DNA from: a virus
Virus record (IMG/VR): IMGVR_UViG_3300020061_000001
Coordinates: 1-64,000 of that record
Strand: one strand, 5' to 3'
DNA length: 64,000 nt
Shown in pieces: positions 1 through 6,060 of the stretch. Made by a program: the position numbers and the translations under genes. Below the pieces are notes generated by a model that was not told the DNA's origin, did not search any database, and was given only the letters and a program-made list of their open reading frames with translations. Within the stretch, counting starts at the first letter, position 1; each line of letters starts with the position of its first letter.

Positions 1-302
1 CTAACATCTTCGCACACCGTCCAAGTTTTCCTAAACGATCTAGTAGGGTTATGGGAGATAATGCCTCGTTTGATCATACTATTAACAAGCCCGTTGCCAT
101 TAGCATAATCATTCGATGTGGCATCAGGGTTAAATCCCGCTGCTGCAACTAGTTCTTGTTTAGTACGAGAACCAGCTACTGCCTTTCGGATACTATCTTT
201 AATGAGTTCTTCACGTAGTTCGCGTTTCTTCATTGGTGTTAGTACAGGGTTTAGTAGTTTTTCTCTAGTTTCTTGACTGATGATTAGTTTACTTGCGATC
301 AT
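1..302 (-). CDS. Hypothetical protein, partial (C-terminus outside window)
   Basis: An open frame starts at ATG 302 and runs off the left edge, giving about 100 residues. The start is preceded by AGAAAGGCTT, the ribosome-binding leader shared by several genes here, and by the minus promoter at 335-363. Residues 50-90 (TKQELVAAAGF onward) look like a winged-helix or recombinase-type helical segment. I do not recognise the family. Confidence 0.7.
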   Translation of the reverse strand, partial: MIASKLIISQETREKLLNPVLTPMKKRELREELIKDSIRKAVAGSRTKQELVAAAGFNPDATSNDYANGNGLVNSMIKRGIISHNPTRSFRKTWTVCEDV

Positions 303-334
303 TGATAAGCCTTTCTCTTTTACTTATGGGGAGA

Positions 335-363
335 ATTATGCTCTTTTAGACAATAAAACACAA
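335..363 (-). promoter_or_regulatory. Phage consensus promoter
   Basis: TTGTGT (-35, 358-363) and CATAAT (-10, 335-340) are separated by 17 bp on the minus strand. This is the same box pair found upstream of about twenty operons in the window. It drives the partial gene at 302. Confidence 0.85.
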
Positions 364-370
364 GCATAAG

Positions 371-399
371 AAAAAAGACCCTCTCGCAAGGGGTCTTTT
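371..399 (-). terminator. Intrinsic terminator
   Basis: AAAAGACCC (373-381) pairs with GGGTCTTTT (391-399). On the minus strand the hairpin is followed by a T-rich run. It lies just after the lysin-like gene and before the next promoter, so it separates two transcription units. Confidence 0.8.
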
Positions 400-408
400 A
401 ACGGGTGG

Positions 409-1104
409 TTACCACCATCTATTATTTATCCAGAAGTTGTAGGCGTTTGCCCATGTGGTATAGCGACCTATCGCATAACCATGACACCATTTAAGCTGTG
501 TGATAGGGTTCGTTGCCCAATCAGCTCCGGCAGAAGCCATTTTGCTTCCTGGGAGTGCCTGACAAACACCGTAAGCTTTTTGTCCACCTTTTCCGCCTTG
601 ATCGACAGGTATTGCATAACTACAATCCACCGTTCCACCGTTTACTACACAGGGTTCATAATGGCCCTCATGCATAACGATGTAATCTACAAAACCATAA
701 TCACTAGCAGCGATTCCTGCTTGTGCCATCCAGTCGTTGTGTGAACCGGACGGTAACGAAGCAGTTGCTTTAGCTGATACAGTTTGCGTAGCGGTGAGCT
801 TTGCTTCTGCTTGAGCTGCTGCAAGTTCTAGTTTAGCTTTTGCTTCTGCTTTCGCTACAAGCTTTGCTTCTAGTTCTTTTTTTTCTTTTTCGAGTTGTTC
901 TGCTTTTTCTTTATCTCTAGAAGATTGAGTCTTGAGTTGTTCAACTTGGACGTTGACATCTTTTAACTTGGCTTCTGTCGATTGCAACTTTATCGTCTTG
1001 ATGTCAAGATTTTTAGTTGTAATCCCACTATTAATGGCTAACCATGTAAAACCACCGAGGGTTAACACTGCCACTATAGCTACTATGATTTGTGCTTTAC
1101 GCAT
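409..1104 (-). CDS. Membrane-anchored lysin / transglycosylase-like protein
   Basis: 231 residues. The N-terminus has one membrane segment (about 7-25). A long charged, alanine-rich coiled coil follows (about 30-110). The C-terminal 110 residues contain a cell-wall-hydrolase-like block with YGVCQALPGSKMASAGADW, TNPITQLKWC and a Trp-rich end, as in secreted transglycosylase or aggregation-factor domains of Gram-positive and Saccharibacteria-type hosts. The likely role is peptidoglycan cleavage at lysis. The family call rests on motif memory. The adjacent small membrane gene could be its holin. Confidence 0.65.
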   Translation of the reverse strand: MRKAQIIVAIVAVLTLGGFTWLAINSGITTKNLDIKTIKLQSTEAKLKDVNVQVEQLKTQSSRDKEKAEQLEKEKKELEAKLVAKAEAKAKLELAAAQAEAKLTATQTVSAKATASLPSGSHNDWMAQAGIAASDYGFVDYIVMHEGHYEPCVVNGGTVDCSYAIPVDQGGKGGQKAYGVCQALPGSKMASAGADWATNPITQLKWCHGYAIGRYTTWANAYNFWINNRWW

Positions 1105-1162
1105 AATCCGCTGGCTTATCAGACATTACTCAGGGAAGTTTAGCCAACAATTTGTTCCTTTA

Positions 1163-1429
1163 CTATTTAAGTATTTTAGAAAATGCTACGAATGCGATGA
1201 ATACATCAAACAATGCAGCGGGGCCTGTGAATATTTTGTACATAGGATTATCTGTCCCAGTCCAAATTACCCAAGTGCTAAACAGAATACTTCCAAATAC
1301 TGCAAGCAACACTATGCCCAGTATACCACGAACGATGACGTTATTCATACCTTTGTTTTCTTCTTCTAAGCTTTTAGCCTTAGTAGTTTCTACTTTTGTT
1401 TCTGTTACTTTTTTATCTTTATTTGACAT
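1163..1429 (-). CDS. Small two-helix membrane protein (holin candidate)
   Basis: The start is chosen at MSNKDKK (1429) because AAGGCTC precedes it and the -10 at 1486-1491 would place an upstream start at the promoter. A charged, coiled-coil N-terminus is followed by two hydrophobic segments (about residues 32-52 and 65-85). Its position next to the lysin-like gene suggests a holin or lysis accessory, which is an inference only. Confidence 0.65.
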   Translation of the reverse strand: MSNKDKKVTETKVETTKAKSLEEENKGMNNVIVRGILGIVLLAVFGSILFSTWVIWTGTDNPMYKIFTGPAALFDVFIAFVAFSKILK

Positions 1430-1485
1430 GACTTTTTGAGCCTTCCTTTTTATTTGTGACGTTCTTTTGTCGTTCACTGAAAACA

Positions 1486-1514
1486 ATTATGCTCTTTTTT
1501 TCCTAAAAACACAA
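1486..1514 (-). promoter_or_regulatory. Phage consensus promoter
   Basis: TTGTGT (1509-1514), 17-bp spacer, CATAAT (1486-1491), reading left. It drives the genes at 1429 and 1104. Confidence 0.85.
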
Positions 1515-1519
1515 GCGTT

Positions 1520-1897
1520 TTATTCAAGATTCTTTTCTTTTATGGCTTTTTTAAGTCGATTCATCCACCTTGGAATTGATGAACTTTTTGCTGAATTATT
1601 TTCCCAAGAAAATTCGCCTTTGTTGCTAATTCTGACGGTATTTTCTTTATTATCGGCTTTCCAAGTTACTAAAAACGCTGAGTTATCTGATTCAACTTTT
1701 GCTAAAACACAGCCACGTAAATTAGTAGGATATATACTATCCCAAGATTTTTCTGTAAAGTCATGACGATTGCCGTCTTGTCTTCCCCAACTATTAGTTC
1801 TATCAACCCAGTCGGTCTTAGTTGACAAATAGCCAACTCCAAATTCGTCCCCTTCTAGATTATCGTACGCAAAGTACATGGTATTTTCGCCTGACAC
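1520..1897 (-). CDS. Hypothetical protein
   Basis: 125 residues. The GTG start at 1897 is preferred because AAGGAGG lies 7 nt upstream. The protein is soluble, rich in Asn/Trp/Asp, and ends in a basic Lys-rich tail. It overlaps the stop of the upstream gene, so translation is probably coupled. I recognise no family. Confidence 0.65.
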   Translation of the reverse strand: MSGENTMYFAYDNLEGDEFGVGYLSTKTDWVDRTNSWGRQDGNRHDFTEKSWDSIYPTNLRGCVLAKVESDNSAFLVTWKADNKENTVRISNKGEFSWENNSAKSSSIPRWMNRLKKAIKEKNLE

Positions 1898-2127
1898 TAC
1901 ATTACCTCCTTCATTATTATTTTTATTGCCGTGTATACGTCAAAGAAGAATGTAACGACTGCATCAACAGTTGTCCCCACCGCTCGAACAATCCACGGGT
2001 CTTTCTTACCGAAGGTTCGACTTAGGCGAAACTTGGAACTAACGTCCATAAGCGGAACTTTTTGCTCTGTCAGAGACCATTCTATTGGTTGCTCTTCTGC
2101 TTTTTGTTCTTTATTGTTTTCTACCAT
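1897..2127 (-). CDS. Small membrane-associated protein
   Basis: 76 residues with a charged N-terminus and a hydrophobic C-terminal segment (about 52-72). AAGGGG lies upstream of ATG 2127, and the promoter is at 2152-2180. It is the first gene of a two-gene unit with the GTG-started gene behind it. Family unknown. Confidence 0.65.
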   Translation of the reverse strand: MVENNKEQKAEEQPIEWSLTEQKVPLMDVSSKFRLSRTFGKKDPWIVRAVGTTVDAVVTFFFDVYTAIKIIMKEVM

Positions 2128-2151
2128 TTTGTTTTCCCCTTCTTGAACGCA

Positions 2152-2180
2152 ATTATGCTCTTTTTTTATTTAAAACACAA
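2152..2180 (-). promoter_or_regulatory. Phage consensus promoter
   Basis: TTGTGT (2175-2180) and CATAAT (2152-2157) with a 17-bp spacer, minus strand. It serves the gene at 2127. Confidence 0.85.
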
Positions 2181-2186
2181 GCGTTT

Positions 2187-2453
2187 TCACGCACGTTTTA
2201 ATTCTTCCAGTAGTTGTGAATAGTTGTAAGATAATTTATTAAGTTGGTTATGTAATATTTTGCTTACAGTTGCTTTTTTCAAGCCAGTATCTTTAAAGTC
2301 GTGAACCCTAAAGTCAAGATATTCGGAAAGGAATATAGCGGTTATTGGGGTAATGCTCGATTGCTTAACACTAATTACGATACCAAAGCCAAACTTCTTT
2401 TGTTTAAAAGATGTCGCGCCCTGAACTATATCCCCTATTTTAATATCTTCCAT
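2187..2453 (-). CDS. Hypothetical protein
   Basis: 88 residues beginning MEDIKIGDIVQG, a small beta-rich opening reminiscent of SH3-like or KOW-like folds, followed by a helical C-terminus. The ATG is 9 nt after its -10 box, so the mRNA is leaderless or nearly so. Function unknown. Confidence 0.65.
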   Translation of the reverse strand: MEDIKIGDIVQGATSFKQKKFGFGIVISVKQSSITPITAIFLSEYLDFRVHDFKDTGLKKATVSKILHNQLNKLSYNYSQLLEELKRA

Positions 2454-2462
2454 GTATTATCA

Positions 2463-2491
2463 ATTATGCGCTATTTGCATTAATAACACAA
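2463..2491 (-). promoter_or_regulatory. Phage consensus promoter, divergent partner
   Basis: TTGTGT (2486-2491), 17 bp, CATAAT (2463-2468), minus strand. It is back to back with the tRNA-operon promoter at 2507, so about 75 bp hold two divergent promoters. Confidence 0.85.
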
Positions 2492-2506
2492 GCGAAATAA
2501 AAAGGC

Positions 2507-2535
2507 TTGTGTTTATTTTATAAATAATGTATAAT
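2507..2535 (+). promoter_or_regulatory. Promoter of tRNA operon 1
   Basis: TTGTGT (2507-2512), 17-bp spacer, TATAAT (2530-2535). The first ATG starts 6 nt after the -10 box, so the leader ORF is expected at +1 of the transcript. Confidence 0.9.
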
Positions 2536-2541
2536 GGAAGT

Positions 2542-2634
2542 ATGAGTGAAAGAATAGCAGTTATGACGAAGCGTACAACCCCAATTGTGCAAGCTACTGC
2601 TATGGTCATTCGCGGAGGCAAGGCCAAACTGTAG
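2542..2634 (+). CDS. Leader peptide 1 of tRNA operon 1
   Basis: A 30-codon leaderless ORF ending in TAG. Counts are Ala 4, Thr 4, Met 3, Arg 3, Ile 3, Val 3, Lys 3, Gly 2, so 25 of 30 codons are for amino acids whose tRNAs follow in this operon. It samples synonymous codons widely: all four Thr codons, Val GTT/GTG/GTC, Ala GCA/GCT/GCC, Arg AGA/CGT/CGC, Ile ATA/ATT, Lys AAG/AAA. No residue is Trp, Tyr, Phe, Cys, His, Asn or Asp. I infer a ribosome-stalling sensor for charging of these tRNAs. No functional peptide product is needed. Confidence 0.75.
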   Translation: MSERIAVMTKRTTPIVQATAMVIRGGKAKL

Positions 2635-2693
2635 CCCTATTATTTTTAGCTTATAGCATGAAAAATAATAGGGGACAAATCAGTCCCTTTTTT
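2635..2693 (+). promoter_or_regulatory. Attenuator of tRNA operon 1
   Basis: A 13-bp perfect hairpin forms between 2635-2647 and 2661-2673. Its 5' arm begins directly after the leader stop codon. Its 3' GGG overlaps the 5' arm of an intrinsic terminator (GGGAC 2672-2676, GTCCC 2683-2687, then six T). The two structures compete. A ribosome finishing the leader would cover the upstream arm and allow termination. One stalled earlier would leave the antiterminator intact. Confidence 0.75.
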
Positions 2694-2698
2694 AGTAG

Positions 2699-2773
2699 GG
2701 GTCTGTAGCTCAACAGTAGAGCATTTGCCTTTTAAGCAAAATGTCATGGGGGCAGCACCCATCAGACCCTCCA
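2699..2773 (+). tRNA. tRNA-Lys(TTT)
   Basis: Acceptor GGGTCTG/CAGACCC, anticodon arm TTTGC-CTTTTAA-GCAAA and encoded CCA are clear. The T-loop is GGCAGCA instead of the usual TTCRANY. It starts 6 nt after the attenuator T-run. Confidence 0.9.
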
Positions 2774-2796
2774 AATTAGATTTTAACAATTCAAAA

Positions 2797-2879
2797 GGTA
2801 GGACTCCCTATCGAACTTAGCTAGGACGTGGGAGATGATGTGTAGTACTCACAAGAAGTTTATTCTCCTCCTGCCTCCA
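2797..2879 (+). ncRNA. tRNA-like element with encoded CCA
   Basis: A 7-bp acceptor-like stem (GGTAGGA/TCCTGCC) is followed by T and CCA. Inside, CTCCC/GGGAG closes a 21-nt loop and TGTG/CACA closes a 7-nt loop (TAGTACT). No ordinary D-arm or TTC T-loop is visible. It may be a degenerate or unusual tRNA. Confidence 0.4.
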
Positions 2880-2883
2880 ATAA

Positions 2884-2958
2884 TGGCAATTAGCTCAGTG
2901 GTAGAGCGCTACTCCGATACAGTAGGTGTCCTAAGTTCAAGTCTTAGATTGCCAACCA
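2884..2958 (+). tRNA. tRNA-Ile(GAT)
   Basis: Acceptor TGGCAAT/ATTGCCA, D-arm GCTC/GAGC, anticodon arm CTACT-CCGATAC-AGTAG (C at position 33) and T-arm CTAAG-TTCAAGT-CTTAG. CCA is encoded. Confidence 0.88.
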
Positions 2959-2961
2959 TGT

Positions 2962-3037
2962 GCCGATTTAGCTCATCAGGTAGAGCAGGTATCTTGTAAG
3001 TACCAGGTGTTCGGTTCAAGTCCGAAAGTCGGCTCCA
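2962..3037 (+). tRNA. tRNA-Thr(TGT)
   Basis: Acceptor GCCGATT/AGTCGGC, anticodon arm GGTAT-CTTGTAA-GTACC, T-loop TTCAAGT, encoded CCA. Confidence 0.93.
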
Positions 3038-3042
3038 TATAT

Positions 3043-3127
3043 GTCGCATTAGTGTAACGGTAGCACACTCGGCTGGCCATCCTAGGTAGGCTCCGAGTAG
3101 AACGGTTCAATTCCGTTAAAGACTCCA
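3043..3127 (+). ncRNA. tRNA-like element with 20-nt anticodon-position loop
   Basis: D-arm GTGT-AACGGTA-GCAC, T-arm ACGG-TTCAATT-CCGT and terminal CCA are tRNA-like. The anticodon stem CTCGG/CCGAG (3068-3072/3093-3097) closes a 20-nt loop, and the acceptor pairs only at its outer 3 bp. It contains GGC and GCC triplets, so Ala or Gly identity is possible but unproven. Confidence 0.4.
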
Positions 3128-3216
3128 ATTTAACAATTTAGTAATGAGAGCGCCCAACTTTGCATGAAGTGGCATTGATAGTATCCAGCATGACATGGAC
3201 TAGCTCGTGAAATTAT

Positions 3217-3294
3217 CGTGATGTGATGTTTAACGGATTAGCATGTCTGACTTCCAATCAGATCGTCAGGGTTCGAATCCCTGCACCACGACCA
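3217..3294 (+). tRNA. tRNA-Gly(TCC)
   Basis: Acceptor CGTGATG/CACCACG with one mismatch, anticodon arm TCTGA-CTTCCAA-TCAGA, T-arm CAGGG-TTCGAAT-CCCTG, encoded CCA. Confidence 0.88.
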
Positions 3295-3295
3295 A

Positions 3296-3412
3296 GATTC
3301 ACACGAAAAAACGGCGACCCACGCAGGATAAGGAGTAACCTGTATGCAGCGACGAGAGCATTGGAAAATTGTACCTTTTGTGCGTTTGTATCGACTCTGC
3401 TAGTGGTGAATC
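3296..3412 (+). ncRNA. Stem-closed spacer element inside tRNA array
   Basis: GATTCAC (3296-3302) pairs perfectly with GTGAATC (3406-3412), closing a 117-nt segment between tRNA-Gly and the tRNA-Arg-like gene. No CCA end or normal cloverleaf is seen. It may be a processing spacer or a decayed tRNA. Confidence 0.3.
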
Positions 3413-3418
3413 AAATAC

Positions 3419-3489
3419 GGCTACGTCTTAGGATAAGTAACAGGCGTTCTAAACCTTAATACTGGGTTCAATTCCCAGCGTGGCTACCA
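3419..3489 (+). tRNA. tRNA-Arg-like, anticodon probably TCT
   Basis: Acceptor GGCTACG/CGTGGCT, T-arm CTGGG-TTCAATT-CCCAG and CCA are good. The D-arm is minimal. The anticodon arm is weak: AGG/CCT closes CGTTCTAAA, so TCT (Arg) is my reading and CTA cannot be excluded. The Arg codon AGA in leader 1 supports TCT. Confidence 0.5.
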
Positions 3490-3495
3490 AAATAC

Positions 3496-3570
3496 TGTGC
3501 CATAGCTCAACGGTTAGAGCATCAAGCTTATATCTTGACGAAGAAGGTTCAACCCCTTCTGGCACGACCA
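3496..3570 (+). tRNA. tRNA-Ile(TAT)
   Basis: Acceptor TGTGCCA/TGGCACG, D-arm GCTC/GAGC, anticodon arm TCAAG-CTTATAT-CTTGA, T-loop TTCAACC, encoded CCA. A UAU anticodon reads AUA directly. Most bacteria use a lysidine-modified CAU tRNA for this codon. Confidence 0.88.
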
Positions 3571-3665
3571 AATGCTCCCAGAGGTATATGTTCGCGCGAA
3601 CAGAAAATAAAGAGTAAAATCGCCTCGGCTTCTTTGGACACAGAAGTTAATCAAAAAGTCCATAT

Positions 3666-3740
3666 GGTTCATTAGCTCATTGGTAGAGCATCGGTGTTAC
3701 ATACCGAGTGCACAAGGTCCGATTCCTTGATGAACCACCA
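3666..3740 (+). tRNA. tRNA-Val(TAC)
   Basis: Acceptor GGTTCAT/ATGAACC, D-arm GCTC/GAGC, anticodon arm TCGGT-GTTACAT-ACCGA, T-arm CAAGG-TCCGATT-CCTTG, encoded CCA. Confidence 0.92.
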
Positions 3741-3748
3741 AACGTACA

Positions 3749-3774
3749 TTGACAAAACACAAAAAGGTTATAAT
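3749..3774 (+). promoter_or_regulatory. Putative promoter of HNH gene
   Basis: TTGACA (3749-3754) and TATAAT (3769-3774) have a short 14-bp spacer, and the ATG follows 11 nt later. A near-identical TTGACA/GGTTATAATTAAAT arrangement precedes the other HNH gene at 14650, which suggests the two share an origin. Confidence 0.5.
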
Positions 3775-3785
3775 TAAATAAGATT

Positions 3786-4148
3786 ATGCCATATAAAGAT
3801 AAAAACAAACAGCGTGAATATGAACGTCTTTGGAAACAAAAAGAACAATTGATGATACGAGAAAAAGTATCAGAGATGTTTAATAACAGATGCGCTAAAT
3901 GTGGTTACTGTGAAAATATATTGGCATTTCAAATAGATCATATAAAGCCCCTACTTAGAAAAAATAAAGAAGATTTTGGTGGTGATCAGACTTGGCGAAA
4001 ACTGTATAGAGGTAAAATAACAAAGGATAATCTACAAATGCTCTGTGCAAATTGCCATGTTATTAAGACGCTAACCGTAGATATAAAAACCTTTGGCAAA
4101 GCACAAATACTGCGGAGTGGAGAAAAAGTTATCTCGCCTCTCTCATAA
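3786..4148 (+). CDS. HNH endonuclease (homing type)
   Basis: 120 residues with a basic N-terminus, zinc-knuckle pair CAKC and CANC, the catalytic stretch FQIDHIKPL and NLQMLCANCHVIKT, typical of free-standing HNH nucleases. It sits inside the tRNA array with its own promoter. Its last 38 nt overlap tRNA-Met, and its TAA stop lies in that tRNA's anticodon loop. This implies tolerated insertion or selection for shared sequence. Confidence 0.88.
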   Translation: MPYKDKNKQREYERLWKQKEQLMIREKVSEMFNNRCAKCGYCENILAFQIDHIKPLLRKNKEDFGGDQTWRKLYRGKITKDNLQMLCANCHVIKTLTVDIKTFGKAQILRSGEKVISPLS

Positions 4149-4186
4149 GGAGGAGACACTGGGAGCATTACCCAGCTCCGCAACCA
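4111..4186 (+). tRNA. tRNA-Met(CAT) overlapping HNH gene
   Basis: Acceptor TGCGGAG/CTCCGCA, D-arm GAGA/TCTC, anticodon arm CCTCT-CTCATAA-GGAGG, T-stem CTGGG/CCCAG and encoded CCA. The T-loop is AGCATTA rather than TTCRANY, similar to the tRNA-Lys T-loop. CAT could also be a lysidine-type Ile tRNA, but Ile(TAT) is already present. Confidence 0.82.
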
Positions 4187-4379
4187 AGAAATAATTGACC
4201 TGAATATGTCGTTAAACTGTTTAGTCGTTACGGGCAGATGACTATAAACTCAGTCCACCAAATATGGGCAAATGGAATGTAAATGGACTTACTAGTAATG
4301 CCATTGACGGGGTAGCACCGTCTAGCTCCAGTTTCTTACAGCCCAAGTTCTGTCTGTAATCAGTAACTTGGCACTATAT
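4187..4379 (+). ncRNA. Region of tRNA-like fragments
   Basis: No gene fits here. One element ends in CCACCA at 4260. A second (4266-4330) has AATGG/CCATT closing a 14-nt loop, a T-arm-like GACGG-GGTAGCA-CCGTC and terminal CCA. A third part has a strong 7-bp hairpin CCAAGTT/AACTTGG. These look like degenerate or unusual tRNAs. Confidence 0.35.
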
Positions 4380-4456
4380 GGCTCGCTAGCTTAATCGAAT
4401 AGAGCATCACGCTACGAACGTGAAGGTTGAAGGTTTGAATCCTTCGTGAGTCACCA
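4380..4456 (+). tRNA. tRNA-Arg(ACG)
   Basis: Acceptor GGCTCGC/GTGAGTC, anticodon arm TCACG-CTACGAA-CGTGA, T-arm GAAGG-TTTGAAT-CCTTC, encoded CCA. Confidence 0.9.
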
Positions 4457-4461
4457 AATAT

Positions 4462-4536
4462 GTCGCATATAGCTCAGCGGTAGAGCAGCCCCATTTTAGG
4501 GGTTCATGGCGCAGGTTCAAATCCTGCTATGCGACA
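4462..4536 (+). tRNA. tRNA, probably Lys(TTT), no encoded CCA
   Basis: Acceptor GTCGCAT/ATGCGAC, D-arm GCTC/GAGC and T-arm GCAGG-TTCAAAT-CCTGC are canonical. The anticodon stem GCCCC/GGGGT leaves a 6-nt loop ATTTTA. Any reasonable register gives TTT. No CCA follows, so it would need the phage or host CCA enzyme. Confidence 0.65.
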
Positions 4537-4621
4537 ATTAAGTATGATTAAGGGGTCAAACTCAGCAGGAATTGCCTCGTTGTAAGTTATACGAAAACTT
4601 CCCTTAGTACATTTCATTTAT

Positions 4622-4696
4622 GGGGTCGTCGTATAACGGCTATTACACTATCCTTGCACGATAGATATCAGGTTTCGACTACCTGCGACTCCACCA
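4622..4696 (+). tRNA. tRNA-Ala(TGC)
   Basis: Acceptor GGGGTCG/CGACTCC, anticodon arm CTATC-CTTGCAC-GATAG, T-arm CAGGT-TTCGACT-ACCTG, encoded CCA. Confidence 0.92.
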
Positions 4697-4710
4697 TATA
4701 TAATAAATAC

Positions 4711-4950
4711 ATGGATATAAAAAAGAGAACAAATGATTTACCAGTGCGACAGCATTTAAGAGCTGGATTACTAAATCACGAGTTCATAGATAAATACCTT
4801 AACGAATACGGCCGTCCACGTTGCTTTTGTTGCAATGAAATGATAGCAGTTTTTATGCCAGCTCGAGTTTTTAAACTCATTCGCATTTATTGTGTAAACT
4901 GCGGAATAACGACTAGGACAGTAGGTGTTTGCAAACATATGGGTCTTTAG
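4711..4950 (+). CDS. Small four-cysteine (zinc-ribbon-like) protein between tRNAs
   Basis: 79 residues. CFCC and CVNC pairs about 25 residues apart suggest one zinc site. TATAAT (4699-4704) ends 6 nt before the ATG, giving a probable leaderless start. The TAG stop lies inside the acceptor/D region of tRNA-Lys(CTT), so coding and tRNA sequence overlap by 10 nt. Function unknown. Confidence 0.6.
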   Translation: MDIKKRTNDLPVRQHLRAGLLNHEFIDKYLNEYGRPRCFCCNEMIAVFMPARVFKLIRIYCVNCGITTRTVGVCKHMGL

Positions 4951-5017
4951 CTCAGCAGGTTAGAGCATCTGCCTCTTAAGCAGAATGTCCTGGGTTCGAT
5001 CCCCAGAAGACCCACCA
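4941..5017 (+). tRNA. tRNA-Lys(CTT)
   Basis: Acceptor GGGTCTT/AAGACCC, D-arm GCTC/GAGC, anticodon arm TCTGC-CTCTTAA-GCAGA, T-arm CTGGG-TTCGATC-CCCAG, encoded CCA. It is the last tRNA of operon 1. Confidence 0.95.
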
Positions 5018-5063
5018 TAAGATTATTACTGTTATAATAGATATAGATAACAGGAGAAAATAT

Positions 5064-5321
5064 ATGTCATTAATTATTGCAATTTTATTAGGTGCGCTTG
5101 TAGGCTGGATAGCACAACGCATTACCGGACGCGATTCAGGGTTCTTGATTAGTACCTTAATCGGTATCGTTGGTGCTTTTCTAGGTAACCTCGTTAGTTA
5201 CGCTATCGGTGGTGGTAAACAAGCTTTTCTAGCATTTGATCTATCCGGATTACTGTGGTCATTAGCTGGAGCTATCGTGTTCTGCGCTATATTGAACGCT
5301 GTCCAAAAACGTAAAGTATAA
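5064..5321 (+). CDS. GlsB/YeaQ/YmgE family membrane protein
   Basis: 85 residues with three hydrophobic segments and the family pattern GALVGWIAQRITGR near the N-terminus and a glycine-rich middle (GIVGAFLGNLV). This family (transglycosylase-associated protein) is small, membrane-bound and stress-linked in bacteria, with unknown biochemistry. AGGAGA precedes the ATG. It follows tRNA operon 1 and may be read from it, with a weak TATAAT at 5033. Confidence 0.85.
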   Translation: MSLIIAILLGALVGWIAQRITGRDSGFLISTLIGIVGAFLGNLVSYAIGGGKQAFLAFDLSGLLWSLAGAIVFCAILNAVQKRKV

Positions 5322-5326
5322 TAGGC

Positions 5327-5355
5327 TTGCATTTATTGCTCCTGAGTTGTATACT
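5327..5355 (+). promoter_or_regulatory. Promoter for leaderless gene
   Basis: TTGCAT (5327-5332), 17 bp, TATACT (5350-5355). The next ATG is 6 nt downstream. Confidence 0.75.
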
Positions 5356-5361
5356 TAGGGT

Positions 5362-5691
5362 ATGGCAATAGAAAATGAACCTAAATTTACGATACAGATG
5401 CCCGATGGAGAGTTTGAAGCAACTCGTCACAATACATCAATGTTCAGACACATGGGTGAACTAGCTTTATACGATCACGTATTTTTCGCTGATGAAGAAG
5501 AAAGCAAAGGTACTTATCTCTTTAGCGTTCATCCGGCTTTTGAAGAGGTCACTGGTTTCATGGAAGAAAATGGTTACCCTGCACACATAAACCTACAAGA
5601 GGTGGCAGACTGTGATCGTGAAGCATTTGATGAGTTAATAGAAAGAGAAGCCTCCGAAGCCGACGACGGTGTTCCTGCTGATTGGGTTTAA
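5362..5691 (+). CDS. Hypothetical acidic protein, leaderless
   Basis: 109 residues, strongly acidic and soluble, with no family recognised. The ATG is 6 nt after the -10 box, so translation probably begins at the 5' end of the mRNA. The gene converges with the minus operon, overlapping its last gene by 4 nt. Confidence 0.75.
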   Translation: MAIENEPKFTIQMPDGEFEATRHNTSMFRHMGELALYDHVFFADEEESKGTYLFSVHPAFEEVTGFMEENGYPAHINLQEVADCDREAFDELIEREASEADDGVPADWV

Positions 5692-6056
5692 ATCTGATTA
5701 GTTGCTTCGGCAATTAAGTGCTTCACCCTGCTTTGAGCCACACTGATAATCTTCCAACTACTATTACAGAGTCGAGTTAGTTTAACTATCTCGGCTTTTT
5801 CTTCTGTAAAATCATATTTAAGTAAGTTGGTTGCCATGTTGGCTGACTTCTTTTCTTCCATATAAGTCTTGAATCTTTTAGATTCTTTCATTATGAGGTC
5901 AGCTTCATCTTCGGCGAGGACTTCCTCAACTGCACCTGTATACTGCGCAAGTGTTTGTGTTTGTTCGGATATGTATGTAGGGTTAGAAATAGCCTCCGTT
6001 TTTTGAAGGCTGTTTCTTGCTTCCAACATACCTGTTAAGGCAGTAATTAGAAGCAT
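5688..6056 (-). CDS. Hypothetical helical protein
   Basis: The start at ATG 6056 is preferred over 6098 because CAGGAAAA lies just upstream and it overlaps the SPFH stop. About 122 residues, mostly helical and Lys/Glu-rich. It is the last gene of the long minus operon. A role with the SPFH protein is possible but unproven. Confidence 0.65.
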   Translation of the reverse strand: MLLITALTGMLEARNSLQKTEAISNPTYISEQTQTLAQYTGAVEEVLAEDEADLIMKESKRFKTYMEEKKSANMATNLLKYDFTEEKAEIVKLTRLCNSSWKIISVAQSRVKHLIAEATNQI

Positions 6057-6060
6057 ATGC

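Noticed and set aside
481-1439. Plus-strand frames opposite the lysin-like and holin-like genes
   Set aside because: They are shadows of strong minus-strand genes and have no promoters or ribosome-binding sites of their own.
3223-3459. 78-codon frame through tRNA-Gly and the following spacer
   Set aside because: It begins inside the tRNA-Gly D-arm, has no ribosome-binding site and is Arg-rich in a random way.
3296-4186. Permuted or split tRNA genes (3' half before 5' half)
   Set aside because: The suspected halves (for example inverted AATGCTCCCAG at 3570 and 4158) turned out to be explained by a complete tRNA-Met at 4111-4186; no joining of halves is needed.
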